A stretch of 64,000 nucleotides of DNA from Kallipyga gabonensis (GTDB lineage: Bacteria; Bacillota; Clostridia; Tissierellales; Peptoniphilaceae). The position numbers were made by a program, and so were the translations under genes. The stretch spans positions 620,001 to 684,000 of the forward strand of contig NZ_CXYV01000002.1 in the NCBI RefSeq assembly GCF_001286805.1, written 5' to 3'. The notes under the pieces were generated by a model that was not told the origin of the DNA, made no database searches, and was given only the letters and a program-made list of their open reading frames with translations. Position 1 is the first letter of the stretch, and each line of letters starts with the position of its first letter. This document shows, piece by piece, positions 7,399 to 17,597 of the stretch.

Positions 7399-10300
7399 TT
7401 AGATTTCCTGGTCGAAGTAGACTTTAGCGGCTTGGAAGAACTTCATATCGTAGGTCCCGGGGATGTTGAGGTAGAGGCCGGAGCCGGAGCGTTCGGTGTG
7501 GCCCATCTTGCCCAGGATCCGGCCGTCGGCGGCCATGAGGCCTTCGATGGCGGCGGTGGATCCGTTGGGATTGAAGGCGATGTCCATGGAGGGCCGGCCA
7601 TCGGGGTCGGCGTACTGGAAGGCGACCTGGCCATTCTTGAAGAAGGCTTGGACGTCCTCATCCCGGGCCAGGAAGCGGCCTTCGCCGTGGGAGATGGGTG
7701 CCTTATAGAGGCGGTCGGGGTCCAGGAAGCAGAGCCAGGGGGAGTCGGTGGAGGCCACCCTGAGGTTGACGATCCGAGATTGGTGGCGGCCGATCCGGTT
7801 GTAGGTCAGGGTGGGGGCGGTCTCCTTGGGGTCGGTGATGTGGCCGTAGGGGAGGAGGCCCAGCTTGACCAGGGCCTGGAAGCCGTTGCAGATGCCCAGG
7901 GCCAGGCCCTCCCTCTTATACAGGAGGTCTTCGATGGCCTGGGCGATGCCTTCATTCCGGAGGAAGGATGCCATGAACTTGGCTGACCCGTCGGGCTCAT
8001 CCCCGCCGGAGAAGCCGCCGGGCAGGTAGAGGACCTGGGCCTGGTCCAGGGCCTTGCGGAAGGCCTCCGTGGACTCGGCGATGTCTTGGCTCGTTTGGTT
8101 GCGGACGACGAAGACCTGGGGTTCCAAGCCCCCCTCCCGGATGTACTGGGCGGCGTCGTATTCGGTGTTGGTGCCCGGGCAGACCGGGATGAGGACCTTG
8201 GGACGGGCCTGGGACAGTTTGGCACGGACTTGGGACATGGGGTTGTCGGCAGGGGCCTTGGCCTTGGGGGCGGGGAGGTCGGCTTCATCGATCTCGGGCC
8301 CCTCCAGGGGATAGACCTCCTCCAAGGTGTCCTCATAGGCCGCCAGGAGGTCGGCCAGGTCCAGGACCTCATCCTGATATTGGAGGGTCCGGTCGTCGTT
8401 GGTCCGGCCCAGGAGGGTCAGGTCGAAGGCCTTCGAGGGGGCCAGGTCCTCACGGACTTCCAGGATCAAGGAGCCGTAGTTCCGGTCGAAAAGGTCCTCC
8501 AGGTCCCGGTCCTCATAGACAAAGCCCATCCCGTTCCCCAGGGCCATTTCGAAGACCTTGTGGGCGATCCCGCCCATGTCGGGGGTCCCGGCAGCCAGGA
8601 TCTTGCCCGACCGGTTGGCCTCATCGACAGAATCGAAGAGGGCCCGAAGGGAGTCGGTTTCGGGAAGGAGGTTGTCGTCCTTCTTGGGCGAGAGGAGGTA
8701 GACCTTATGGCCGGAGCCCTTGAATTCCGGAGAGAGGACCCGGTCCAGCTTGCCGGTGGTGACGGCAAAGGAGATGAGGGTGGGGGGGACATCCAGGTCT
8801 TCGAAGGAGCCGGACATGGAGTCCTTGCCCCCGATGGCGGCCAGGCCGAAGTCCATCTGGGCCTGGTAGGCGCCCAGGAGGGCGGCCATGGGGAGGCCCC
8901 AGCGCTTGGGGTCCTGGTCCAGGCGGAGGAAGTACTCCTGGAAGGAGAGGTAGGTCTCCTCCAGGTCGGCCCCCGCAGCCACCAGCTTGGTCAGGGAATC
9001 GACCACCGCATAGTAAGCCCCATGGTAGGGGGAGGAGGCGGTCAGGTAGGGGTCAAAGCCCCAGGCCATGAAGGAGACGTCCTCGGTGTCGGCCTTCTCC
9101 ACGGAGATCTTCTGGACCATGGCCTCCGGTGGGGTCAGCTGGTTCTGGCCCCCGAAGGGCATGAGGACCGTCCCCTTGCCGATGGTGGCGTCGAAGGATT
9201 CGGCCAGGCCCCGCTGGGAGGCTCCGTTCAGGCCGGTGACCACATCTTCCATGGCGGAGGCGAAGTCTTTGGGGTCCTCCACCAGGCCGGCGAAGGAGGG
9301 GGTATACTTGGCGGTTTCCACCGTGATGTGCTTGTCCGCCCCATTCTCATCCAGGAAGGCCCGGTCCAGGTCCACGATGGTCTTGCCTTGCCAGGTCATC
9401 TTGACCCTAGGCTCCTCAGTGACCACGGCCACCTGGGTGGCTTCCAGATTTTCCTCATGGGCCATGGTCAGGAATTCCTCCAGGTCCTCGGGGTCGATGC
9501 AGACGGCCATCCGCTCCTGGGATTCGGAGATGGCCAGTTCCAGCCCGTTCAGACCCTCATACTTCTTGGGGACCTTGTCCAGGTCGATCTCCAACCCGTC
9601 AGCCAGCTCGCCGATGGCTACGGAAACCCCGCCGGCCCCGAAGTCGTTGCAGCGTTTGATCATCTTGACGGCCTTGGGATTGCGGAAGAAGCGTTGGAGC
9701 TTTCTTTCCTCGGGGGCATTCCCCTTCTGGACTTCGGCCCCTGCGGTCTCTGCCGAGTCCACCTTCTGGGCCTTGGAGGACCCGGTGGCTCCGCCGATCC
9801 CGTCCCGTCCGGTCCGTCCGCCCAGGAGGATGATGGGGTCGCCCGGCTGGGGGGTCTCCCGGCGGACCAGGTCCGCAGGAACGGCGGCGACCACCGCGCC
9901 TACTTCCAGCCGCTTGGCCACATAGTTGGGGTGGTAGATCTCCCGGACCTGGCCCGTGGCCAGGCCGATCTGGTTGCCATAGGAGGAGTAGCCCTGGGCG
10001 GCTTCCCGGCAGATCTGGATCTGGGGGAGCTTACCTTCCAGGGTCTCTTCCACCGGGGTCAGGGGATCGCCCGCCCCCGTCACCCGCATGGCCCCGTAGC
10101 AGTAGGCCCGGCCGGACAGGGGGTCCCGAATGGCCCCGCCGATGCAGGTGGCGGCCCCACCGAAGGGCTCGATCTCCGTGGGGTGGTTGTGGGTTTCATT
10201 TTTGAAGAGGAGGAGCCAGGGCTCTTCCTTGCCGTCGATGGTGACCTTGATTTTGACCGTGCAGGCGTTGATTTCTTCGGAAGCGTCCAGACCGTCCAGT

Positions 10301-11151
10301 TTGCCTTGGGCCCGGAGGGCCTTGCCGGCGATGGTTCCCAGGTCCATGAAGGTGATGGGCTTGGTCCGGCCCAGTTCCTCCCGGGTTTTCAGGTAGTCCT
10401 GGTAGGACTTTTCCAGGAGGGGGTCTTCAAAAGTGACTTGGTCCAGGACGGTGTTGAAGGTGGTGTGGCGGCAGTGGTCGGACCAGTAGGTGTCCAGGAT
10501 GCCCAACTCGGCCTCGCTGGGGTCCCGGTCCTTCTTCTTGAAGTAGTCCTGGATCAGGGTCAGGTCGTCCAGACCCATGGCCATGGCCCGGTCCTCCCGG
10601 AAGGCGTCCAGGGCGGCGGAGTCCATGGCCCGGAAGCCCTCCATGAGCCGGACGGGGTCCGGGGGAGTGATCTTCATGGCCAAGCTCTCCTTCTTGTCCA
10701 GGCCGGCCTCCCTCGAATCGACGGGGTTGATGAGGAGGCGGCGGAGCTTGGCTTGGTCAGCCTCGGTCAGGACCCCATAGAAGAGGTAGACCTGGGCGGA
10801 GAGGACCCGGGGGCGGTCACCGCCCAGGAGCATCTGGATGCACTGCTCGGCGGAGTCGGCCCTTTGGTCGAATTGGCCGGGGAGGGCTTCTACGGCCAGG
10901 ATGAAGTCAGCCTTCCGCCCGTCCTGGGCCTCTTCCAGGCTTTGGTAGGTCAGGTCGACCGGGGGGTCGGAAAAGACTTCCTCCAGGGCCAGGTCAAAGA
11001 GATCCTCGGAGGCCATGTCCACATCGTATCTTTTGAGAAGGCGGACTTCTTCCAGGCCCTCGATCCCGTAGAGGGTTTGGGCATCCGAGAGGATTCGGTC
11101 TTCTTCGTTTCGAAGGCCGGGCTTCTTTTCAACGTAGCGGCGAAAGATCAT
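7399..11151 (-). CDS. purL: Phosphoribosylformylglycinamidine synthase, single chain
   Basis: Makes FGAM from FGAR, glutamine and ATP, the fourth step of purine synthesis. The 1250-residue protein fuses the synthetase with a C-terminal glutamine amidotransferase. The synthetase region shows TYWSDHCRHTTF near 230, FKNETHNHPTEIEPFGGA and GGKDSMSG. The amidotransferase (about 1000-1250) has the nucleophile Cys in LGICNGFQ and the catalytic His in PISHGEGRF. No separate purS or purQ is needed. The start overlaps the purD stop (ATGA), so translation is probably coupled. It is the last gene of the cluster. Confidence 0.97.
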   Translation of the reverse strand: MIFRRYVEKKPGLRNEEDRILSDAQTLYGIEGLEEVRLLKRYDVDMASEDLFDLALEEVFSDPPVDLTYQSLEEAQDGRKADFILAVEALPGQFDQRADSAEQCIQMLLGGDRPRVLSAQVYLFYGVLTEADQAKLRRLLINPVDSREAGLDKKESLAMKITPPDPVRLMEGFRAMDSAALDAFREDRAMAMGLDDLTLIQDYFKKKDRDPSEAELGILDTYWSDHCRHTTFNTVLDQVTFEDPLLEKSYQDYLKTREELGRTKPITFMDLGTIAGKALRAQGKLDGLDASEEINACTVKIKVTIDGKEEPWLLLFKNETHNHPTEIEPFGGAATCIGGAIRDPLSGRAYCYGAMRVTGAGDPLTPVEETLEGKLPQIQICREAAQGYSSYGNQIGLATGQVREIYHPNYVAKRLEVGAVVAAVPADLVRRETPQPGDPIILLGGRTGRDGIGGATGSSKAQKVDSAETAGAEVQKGNAPEERKLQRFFRNPKAVKMIKRCNDFGAGGVSVAIGELADGLEIDLDKVPKKYEGLNGLELAISESQERMAVCIDPEDLEEFLTMAHEENLEATQVAVVTEEPRVKMTWQGKTIVDLDRAFLDENGADKHITVETAKYTPSFAGLVEDPKDFASAMEDVVTGLNGASQRGLAESFDATIGKGTVLMPFGGQNQLTPPEAMVQKISVEKADTEDVSFMAWGFDPYLTASSPYHGAYYAVVDSLTKLVAAGADLEETYLSFQEYFLRLDQDPKRWGLPMAALLGAYQAQMDFGLAAIGGKDSMSGSFEDLDVPPTLISFAVTTGKLDRVLSPEFKGSGHKVYLLSPKKDDNLLPETDSLRALFDSVDEANRSGKILAAGTPDMGGIAHKVFEMALGNGMGFVYEDRDLEDLFDRNYGSLILEVREDLAPSKAFDLTLLGRTNDDRTLQYQDEVLDLADLLAAYEDTLEEVYPLEGPEIDEADLPAPKAKAPADNPMSQVRAKLSQARPKVLIPVCPGTNTEYDAAQYIREGGLEPQVFVVRNQTSQDIAESTEAFRKALDQAQVLYLPGGFSGGDEPDGSAKFMASFLRNEGIAQAIEDLLYKREGLALGICNGFQALVKLGLLPYGHITDPKETAPTLTYNRIGRHQSRIVNLRVASTDSPWLCFLDPDRLYKAPISHGEGRFLARDEDVQAFFKNGQVAFQYADPDGRPSMDIAFNPNGSTAAIEGLMAADGRILGKMGHTERSGSGLYLNIPGTYDMKFFQAAKVYFDQEI

Positions 11152-12416
11152 GATAACCTCGCTTTCAAGGCCTCTTGGCCAATATCTTTCCGGTAGTAGG
11201 CATGGTCAAAGTGGCAGTCCTGGATGGACCGGTAGGCCTTCTTGATGGCCTGGTCCAGGGTCTTGGCCCGGTCGGTCACGGTCAGGACCCGGCCGCCGGA
11301 GGTCAGGAGGGACTCCCTCTCCAGGCGGACGCCGGCGAAGTGGACCTTGTCCAGGACTTCCTCGGAAACGGTAACCGGGTAGCCGGTCTGGTAGGCTTGG
11401 GGATAGCCCTCAGAGGCCAGGACCACGCAGCAGGCGGCATCCTTGGAGAAGCTGACTTCGACCTGGCCCAGCCGCTCCTCGGTGACGGCCTCCATGATGG
11501 TCAGGAGGTCGGATTCCAGGAGGGGGAGGACCACTTGGGTTTCGGGGTCGCCGAACCGGCAGTTGTACTCGATGACCTTGGGGCCCTCTTTCGTCAGCAT
11601 GAGGCCGAAGTAGAGGCAGCCCTTGAAGGGACGGCCCTCCTTGTTCATGGCTTCCATGGTGGGGAGGAAGATGGTTTCCATGCAGGTCTTGGCCACCTCA
11701 TCCGTATAGTAGGGGTTGGGGGCGATGCAGCCCATGCCTCCGGTGTTGAGGCCCTTGTCCCCGTCCAGGGCCCGCTTGTGGTCCATGGAGGAGACCATGG
11801 GGACCAGGGTCTTTCCGTCGGTGAAGGTCAGGACGGTCACTTCCGGCCCTTCCAGGAATTCCTCGATCAGGCAGGTCTCGCCGGACTTGCCGAATTTTCC
11901 CTCCACCATGCAGGCCCGGACGGCCTCCCGGGCCTGGTCTTCCGTCGGGCAGATCATGACTCCCTTGCCCTTGGCCAGGCCGGAAGCCTTGACCACCAGG
12001 GGGGCGCCGACTTGGTCGATGAAGGCCAGGGCCCGGTCCAGGTCATCGAAGACCTTGAACTTGGCCGTGGGGATGCCGTATTTTTCCATGAGGCCCTTGG
12101 CGAAGGCCTTGGATCCCTCGATCTCAGCGGCTGCCTTGTTGGGGCCGAAGCAGGGGATCCCCAGGGCTTCCAGGCGGTCGACCAGGCCCATGACCAGGGG
12201 GTCGTCGGGGGAGACGACGGCATAGTCTACGGGGTTTTCCTGGGCGAATTCACAGACCCCGTCCAGGTCCTCGGCCGAGATGTCGATGCAGTCGGCATCC
12301 ATCCCGTAGCCGGGGTTGCCCGGCAGGGCCCAGATGGTCCGGACTTTGGGGTTTTCACGAAGTTTTCTTACAATGGCATGTTCACGGCCGCCACCGCCGA
12401 CTAAGAGGATGTTCAT
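11148..12416 (-). CDS. purD: Phosphoribosylamine-glycine ligase
   Basis: GAR synthetase joins glycine to phosphoribosylamine with ATP (second step). The 422-residue length is standard. Visible family features are the N-terminal LLVGGGGREHAI, the ATP-grasp core VVKASGLAKGKGV, and NTGGMGCIAP followed by EYNCRFGDPETQ. AAAAGGAG precedes the ATG. There is a 52-bp gap from purH upstream and a 4-bp overlap with purL downstream. Confidence 0.97.
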   Translation of the reverse strand: MNILLVGGGGREHAIVRKLRENPKVRTIWALPGNPGYGMDADCIDISAEDLDGVCEFAQENPVDYAVVSPDDPLVMGLVDRLEALGIPCFGPNKAAAEIEGSKAFAKGLMEKYGIPTAKFKVFDDLDRALAFIDQVGAPLVVKASGLAKGKGVMICPTEDQAREAVRACMVEGKFGKSGETCLIEEFLEGPEVTVLTFTDGKTLVPMVSSMDHKRALDGDKGLNTGGMGCIAPNPYYTDEVAKTCMETIFLPTMEAMNKEGRPFKGCLYFGLMLTKEGPKVIEYNCRFGDPETQVVLPLLESDLLTIMEAVTEERLGQVEVSFSKDAACCVVLASEGYPQAYQTGYPVTVSEEVLDKVHFAGVRLERESLLTSGGRVLTVTDRAKTLDQAIKKAYRSIQDCHFDHAYYRKDIGQEALKARLS

Positions 12417-12468
12417 GAGGACTCCTTTTCATGCATGGATGGGGATAGGGGAAAAATTCAGAAACGAA

Positions 12469-13653
12469 TCAGTGGTGGAAGAGGCGGAGGCCGGTCTTGC
12501 ACATGACCATGTTATAGCGGTCGGCCACCCGGATGACGTCATCGTCCCGGATGGACCCGGCGGGCTGGGCGACGTAGGATACGCCGGACTTCTTGGCTCG
12601 CTCCAGGTTGTCGCCGAAGGGGAAGAAGGCGTCGGACCCCAGAGCCACTCCGGTGATCCGGTCCAGGTAGGCCCGCTTATCCTCATCGGTCAAGGGCCGG
12701 GGTCTTTCCGTAAAGTACTTCTGCCAGTTCCCCTCGGCAGTCACATCCTCCTCATTGTGGTTGATGTAGCCGTCGATGACGTTGTCCCTGACGGGCCGCT
12801 TGAGTCCCTTTTTGAAGGGGAGGGAGAGGACCTGGGGGGAGAGGCGGAGGAACCAGGTGTCGGCTTTGTCCCCGGCTAAGCGGGTGCAGTGGATCCGGGA
12901 CTGCTGGCCGGCCCCGATCCCGATGGTCTGGCCCTGGTAGGCGAAGGCCACGGAATTGGACTGGGTGTACTTGAGGGCGATGAGGGCGATGGTCAGGTCC
13001 CGGATGGCTTCCTGGGGGAGGTCCTTATTCTTGGTCAGGATCTCCCGGAAGAGGTCGGGGGTGACCTTGCAGGTGTTGTGGCCCTGGCTGAAGGTGACCC
13101 CGAAGACCATCTTGGTCTCGACGGCGGGAGGCTGATAGTCGGGGTCCACTTTCAAGACCACGTAGTTTCCCCCCTTTTTCTCTTTGAGGATGTCCAGGGC
13201 TTCCGGGACGTAGCCCGGGGCGATGACCCCGTCGGAGACTTCGCGTTTGATCAGGCGGGCCGTGGTCTCATCGCAGGGGTCGGAGAGGGCCACAAAGTCC
13301 CCGAAGGAGGAGAGGCGGTCGGTTCCTCTGGCCCGGACATAGGCCTGGGCCAGGGGGGAGTCATCCAGCCCCTCTACCCCCTCCACAAAGCAGGCCTTCT
13401 TCAGTTCCGGAGAAAGTGGGAGGCCGACGGCGGCGGAGGTGGGGGAGACGTGCTTAAAAGAAGTGGCGGCCGGGAGGTCCAGGGCCTCCCTCAGCTCCTT
13501 GACCAGCTGCCAGGCGTTGAGGGCGTCCAGGCCGTTGATGTAGCCGGGCCGGCCGTTGAGGACCTCGATGGGGAGGTCGGACCCGTCCTCCATGGAGAGG
13601 AAGGCGGGCTTTTGGTTGGGGTTGCATCCATATTTGAGTTCCAGTTTTTTCAC
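12469..13653 (-). CDS. purH: AICAR transformylase, stand-alone
   Basis: Transfers a formyl group from 10-formyl-THF to AICAR. Most bacteria fuse this to an N-terminal IMP cyclohydrolase (about 510-530 residues in all). Here it is only 394 residues, opens KKLELKYGCNPNQKPA and lacks the cyclohydrolase domain. The motif SFKHVSPTSAAVG is the usual AICARFT K-H-x-S/N site, and QSNSVAFAYQGQTIGIGAGQ is conserved. The missing activity is supplied two genes upstream by the PurO-type protein. An AGGAGG site precedes the ATG. Confidence 0.93.
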   Translation of the reverse strand: MKKLELKYGCNPNQKPAFLSMEDGSDLPIEVLNGRPGYINGLDALNAWQLVKELREALDLPAATSFKHVSPTSAAVGLPLSPELKKACFVEGVEGLDDSPLAQAYVRARGTDRLSSFGDFVALSDPCDETTARLIKREVSDGVIAPGYVPEALDILKEKKGGNYVVLKVDPDYQPPAVETKMVFGVTFSQGHNTCKVTPDLFREILTKNKDLPQEAIRDLTIALIALKYTQSNSVAFAYQGQTIGIGAGQQSRIHCTRLAGDKADTWFLRLSPQVLSLPFKKGLKRPVRDNVIDGYINHNEEDVTAEGNWQKYFTERPRPLTDEDKRAYLDRITGVALGSDAFFPFGDNLERAKKSGVSYVAQPAGSIRDDDVIRVADRYNMVMCKTGLRLFHH

Positions 13654-13662
13654 ACTTGCCTC

Positions 13663-15099
13663 CTATATGGTGAGTTCTTCGTCGATGACGGTTTTGTGGT
13701 AACGGTCCAGGATCTCCTGAACCTCGCCCCGGAGATAGTCGGTGACCTGGGCGGGGGCCCGGCCCACATAATCCCTGGGGTCCAGGTGGGCCTGGATTTC
13801 CTCCAGGGTGAGGGGGATGTCGGGATCCTCGGCCAGGCGGGCGATGAGGTCATTTTCTCCCCCCTCCAGTTTGACCTTCCGAGTGGCGGCGTGGGCGTGT
13901 TCCCGGATTTTCTCATGGATGGCCTGGCGGTCCTTGCCCCGCTTGACCGAGGCCATCATGATGTTCTCCGTGGCCATGTAGGGGAGCTTTTCCATGACCC
14001 GACGGTGGACTACCTTGTCGTAGACGGTCAGGTCCTGGGTTACGTTGATGTAGATGTTGAGGATGGAGTCCACGCCCAGGAAGGCCTCGGAGATGGAGAG
14101 TCGGCGGTTGGCCGAGTCATCCAGGGTCCGTTCGAACCACTGGCAGGAGGCCGTGACGGCGGGGTTGAGGGCGTTGACCATGACGTGGCGGGCCAGGGCC
14201 GTGATCCGCTCCGACCGCATGGGGTTCCGCTTGTAGGGCATGGCGGAGGACCCTACCTGGGTTTTCTCAAAGGGCTCTTCCATCTCCTCGAAGGATTGGA
14301 GGATCCGGAGGTCGTTGGCAAACTTGGAGGCGGCCATGGCGAAGTTGGCCATGGCGGCCAGGTAGTGGAAGTCCACCTGACGGGAGTAGGTCTGGCCGGA
14401 GACCGAGACGGTGTCCTCGAAGCCCAGGATCCGGGCCACGCCCTTGTCCAGGGCCTTAACCTTGTCCTCATCCCCATCAAAGAGGGACAGGAAGGAGGCC
14501 TGGGTTCCGGTGGTTCCCTTGGCCCCGCGGAGGCGGAAGCGGTCCAGGAGGTCCTGGAGGAAGGTCATGGCCAGGACCATGTCGTTGATCCAGAGGCAGG
14601 CCCGCTTGCCCACGGTGGTCATCTGGGCGGGCTGGAGGTGGGTGTAGCCCAGGCAGGGGAGGTCCTTGTAGCGGTCAGCAAAATCGCCCAGGTTGGCCAC
14701 GACCTGGGCGGCCTTCTTGAGGACCAGCTGGGAGGCATCGTAGATCTGGAGGAGTTCAGCGTTGTCCGTCACATAGCAGGAGGTGGCACCCAGGTGGATG
14801 ATGGGCCGGGCCTTGGGGGCCACCTGGCCAAAGGCGAAGACGTGGCTCATGACGTCGTGGCGGATTTCCTTCTCCTTTTGCCGGGCAACCTCATAGTCGA
14901 TGTCCTCGGCGTGGTCTTCCATTTCCTTGATCTGTTCCTCACTGATGTCCAGGCCCAGGTCCTTTTCTACCTTGGCCAGGGCGATCCACATCTTCCGCCA
15001 GGTCCGGAACTTGTAGTTGTCCGAGAAGAGGAATTCCATCTCGGCCGAGGCATAGCGGGCGGAATAGGGGGACTGATAGGCATCATGGTTTGGGGTCAT
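13663..15099 (-). CDS. purB: Adenylosuccinate lyase
   Basis: Cleaves SAICAR to AICAR and adenylosuccinate to AMP. The 478-residue protein has the fumarase/aspartase-superfamily signature GSSAMPYKRNPMRSE and the THLQPAQMTTVGKR segment carrying the substrate-binding His. An ATGA overlap with the upstream IMP cyclohydrolase gene suggests coupled translation. Ten bp separate it from purH. Confidence 0.96.
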   Translation of the reverse strand: MTPNHDAYQSPYSARYASAEMEFLFSDNYKFRTWRKMWIALAKVEKDLGLDISEEQIKEMEDHAEDIDYEVARQKEKEIRHDVMSHVFAFGQVAPKARPIIHLGATSCYVTDNAELLQIYDASQLVLKKAAQVVANLGDFADRYKDLPCLGYTHLQPAQMTTVGKRACLWINDMVLAMTFLQDLLDRFRLRGAKGTTGTQASFLSLFDGDEDKVKALDKGVARILGFEDTVSVSGQTYSRQVDFHYLAAMANFAMAASKFANDLRILQSFEEMEEPFEKTQVGSSAMPYKRNPMRSERITALARHVMVNALNPAVTASCQWFERTLDDSANRRLSISEAFLGVDSILNIYINVTQDLTVYDKVVHRRVMEKLPYMATENIMMASVKRGKDRQAIHEKIREHAHAATRKVKLEGGENDLIARLAEDPDIPLTLEEIQAHLDPRDYVGRAPAQVTDYLRGEVQEILDRYHKTVIDEELTI

Positions 15100-15848
15100 T
15101 GGTCTTCTCCTTCCCGGGCATTGGTAATGATTTCTTCCACCTGGCCGGTGGCCAGGTCCTGGGTCCGGACGTAGAGAGCCACCTTATTTTCCCTGTCCAG
15201 GCCCGCCCAAAGGGCTTGGCTGAAGTCCTCCAGGGATTCGTCTTCGATCCGGAGGGCCACCGGCTCTCCCCGGAAGGAGGGGATGGGGTCTCCGTCCGTC
15301 TGGTAGGTGGAGAGGAAGTGGCCCAGACCGGCCCGGGCCTCATAGTGGAAGAAGGACCGGGAGCAAGCCCCGCCTTCCGGGTCCTGGGCCTTGAGGATGG
15401 CCATCTCATAAGTAAAGGGGGTCTTTTCCGTTTTTTGGGTCCAGTCGGCCCGGCCGGAAATCCGGGGGGTCCAGTTGGGCCCGTCGGGTTCAAAGGTCCG
15501 GGAGAAGAGGGCCTGGTCAAAGATCTTTCCCTCATTTTCAAAGTCCACGATGGTGTCGGTCTGGTCCCCATTGGTCAGGATGAAGTGGTCGGGATAGGCC
15601 GCCGTGGCCCGGTAGATGATGAGGGAGGGGTCCTCCACCAGGGATTCATCGAAGGGCTTGGTGTAGAGCTGGCCTTGGTCCAGGCGGAAGACCCGGTTCC
15701 GGGAGTTCTTGGACCGGCCCATGATGAAGTAGGCCGAAAGGACCTTCTTCCCATCTGGGGTCAGGCCCAGGAAAATTCCCCGGCCGGGGTAGGGGTTGCC
15801 CTGGACCCATTGGGCCAGGGTCTTCTTGCTTGCGATAAAGTCCATCAT
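15096..15848 (-). CDS. purO: IMP cyclohydrolase, PurO-like
   Basis: Closes the ring of FAICAR to give IMP, the last step. The 250-residue protein resembles the stand-alone IMP cyclohydrolase family (PF07826; archaeal PurO and clostridial relatives) rather than the MGS-like domain of bifunctional PurH. The N-terminal NPYPGRGI and YFIMGRSKNSRNR stretches are the recognisable marks. It overlaps purN before it and purB after it by 4 bp each. Context next to a truncated PurH makes the assignment strong. Confidence 0.88.
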   Translation of the reverse strand: MMDFIASKKTLAQWVQGNPYPGRGIFLGLTPDGKKVLSAYFIMGRSKNSRNRVFRLDQGQLYTKPFDESLVEDPSLIIYRATAAYPDHFILTNGDQTDTIVDFENEGKIFDQALFSRTFEPDGPNWTPRISGRADWTQKTEKTPFTYEMAILKAQDPEGGACSRSFFHYEARAGLGHFLSTYQTDGDPIPSFRGEPVALRIEDESLEDFSQALWAGLDRENKVALYVRTQDLATGQVEEIITNAREGEDQ

Positions 15849-16492
15849 GGTCTCTCCTCTCGTCTTTTGCTTGCATTTTCACCGGTCCTCCGGGTCACAA
15901 TATCCCGGGCCAGGCTTTCCGTGGCCTGGGGGAGGAGGACCCATTCGGCCTCCTCCATGACCCGCTTCTGGAGGGTCTCGGGGCTGTCGCCCGGAAGGAC
16001 CTCTACGGCCTTTTGGAGGAGGATAGGCCCTCCATCCGGCTCGGCATTGACCAGGTGGACTGTGGCCCCCGTCACCTTGACTCCCCTTTCCAGGGCCGCC
16101 TCATGGACCTTGAGCCCGTAGTAGCCTGGTCCGCAGAAGGAGGGGATGAGGGAGGGGTGGATGTTGAGGATGGGGCCGGCGAAGGCCCGGAGGAAATCCT
16201 CGGACAGGATGGCCAGGAAGCCGGCCAGGACGACCAGGTCAATGTCCGCTTCTTTTAGGGCCGCCAGGAGTTTTTCTTCGAAAGCCGCCCCCTTCCCTTT
16301 TTTTCGGGGGAGGGCGAGGGCGGGGAGGCCCGCCTTCCGGGCCCTCTCCAGGGCATAGGCCCCCTTCCGGTTGGAGACGACCAGGCAGATCTCCCCATGG
16401 GGGAGGTCCCCGGCCTTCTCCCGGTCCAGGAGGGCTTGGAGGTTGGTCCCGCCCCCGGAGACAAGGACGGCGATCCGGGCCCGGTCTCTCAT
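15845..16492 (-). CDS. purN: Phosphoribosylglycinamide formyltransferase
   Basis: GAR transformylase uses 10-formyl-THF (third step). The 215 residues contain the N-terminal [15 protein letters not shown] and the active-site NIHPSLIP with its Asn-His pair. Further on are [16 protein letters not shown], with the catalytic Asp, and a basic tail. It overlaps purM and purO by 4 bp each. Confidence 0.96.
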   Translation of the reverse strand: MRDRARIAVLVSGGGTNLQALLDREKAGDLPHGEICLVVSNRKGAYALERARKAGLPALALPRKKGKGAAFEEKLLAALKEADIDLVVLAGFLAILSEDFLRAFAGPILNIHPSLIPSFCGPGYYGLKVHEAALERGVKVTGATVHLVNAEPDGGPILLQKAVEVLPGDSPETLQKRVMEEAEWVLLPQATESLARDIVTRRTGENASKRREERP

Positions 16493-17595
16493 TCGAAGGC
16501 CACCCTTTCTTCCGACCGGACGACCTTGCCCAGGCGGTAGGCGGCCAGGCCGTCTTCTCTTAGGATGGCCTGGGCTTGGTCGGCCGACTCTTCCGGAAGG
16601 ACCAGGACCATGCCCACACCCAGGTTGAAGGTGTTGAACATATCGTGGTCATCCACTCCGCCCAGGTCTTGGAGGTAGGGGAAGACGGGGTGGACTTGGA
16701 TGGCCTCCCGCCGGATCAGGGCCCCCAGGCCGTCCGGGAGGGAACGGGGGATGTTCTCATAGAAGCCCCCACCGGTGATGTTGGCGACAGACCGGACGGC
16801 CACTTTCTTAAAGACGTCCAGGACTTCCTTGACGTAGATTTTGGTGGGCTCCAGGAGGACCTGGCCCACGGTCTTTCCGGCCAGGTTGAGGTCCAGGAAG
16901 GACCCGCCCAGATTGCCCGGGCCCTTGGCCAGGATGTCATCCACCGGGAAGGGGTCATCCAGGGAGATCTCCCGGTCGGCCAGGATCTTCCGGACCAGGG
17001 AGAAGCCGTTGGAATGGAGGCCGGTGGAGGGGAGGGCCAGGAGGACGTCCCCTTCTTGGATGTCTTCGGGGTTGGGGATCTTGGACTTTTCCACGATGCC
17101 TACGGCAAAGCCGGCGATGTCGTATTCGTCTTCGGGGTAGAAGCCGGGCATTTCAGCGGTTTCTCCGCCGATGAGGCCGGCGCCGGACTGGACGCAGCCC
17201 TCGGCCACGCCCTCGACGATGGAGGCGATCCGGTCGGGGTCGTTCTTCCCGCAGGCGATGTAGTCCAGGAAGAAGAGGGGCTCGGCCCCCAGGCAGATGA
17301 TGTCATTGACGCACATGGCCACGGCATCGATTCCGATGGTGTTGTGGGTGTCCATGTCGAAGGCCAGCTTGAGCTTGGTCCCGACCCCGTCGGTCCCGGA
17401 GACCAGGACGGGCTCTTCATAGCCCTTGGGGAGTTGGAAGAGGCCGCCGAAGCCCCCGATGGAGGAGAGGACCCCGGGGCGGTTGGTCCGGGCCAGGTGG
17501 TCTTTCATGAGCTCAACGGCCCGGTAGCCGGCGGTGATATCGACGCCGGCCTGGGCATAGGCGGTGGAGTGGGATTGGTTTTTATCGGTGGTCAT
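16489..17595 (-). CDS. purM: Phosphoribosylformylglycinamidine cyclo-ligase
   Basis: AIR synthetase closes the imidazole ring with ATP (fifth step). The 368-residue protein shows [19 protein letters not shown] at the N-terminus, [15 protein letters not shown], and [13 protein letters not shown]-terminal [13 protein letters not shown] and [11 protein letters not shown]-type motifs complete the family set. It starts 2 bp after purF and overlaps purN. Confidence 0.97.
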   Translation of the reverse strand: MTTDKNQSHSTAYAQAGVDITAGYRAVELMKDHLARTNRPGVLSSIGGFGGLFQLPKGYEEPVLVSGTDGVGTKLKLAFDMDTHNTIGIDAVAMCVNDIICLGAEPLFFLDYIACGKNDPDRIASIVEGVAEGCVQSGAGLIGGETAEMPGFYPEDEYDIAGFAVGIVEKSKIPNPEDIQEGDVLLALPSTGLHSNGFSLVRKILADREISLDDPFPVDDILAKGPGNLGGSFLDLNLAGKTVGQVLLEPTKIYVKEVLDVFKKVAVRSVANITGGGFYENIPRSLPDGLGALIRREAIQVHPVFPYLQDLGGVDDHDMFNTFNLGVGMVLVLPEESADQAQAILREDGLAAYRLGKVVRSEERVAFE

Positions 17596-17597
17596 GC

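Noticed and set aside
8086-11196. Plus-strand frame of 1036 codons opposite purL
   Set aside because: A Gly/Val-rich shadow of a GC-rich gene; no family motifs, and purL on the other strand is certain.
12889-15174. Plus-strand frame of 761 codons opposite purH and purB
   Set aside because: Runs across two certain genes on the other strand and has shadow composition.
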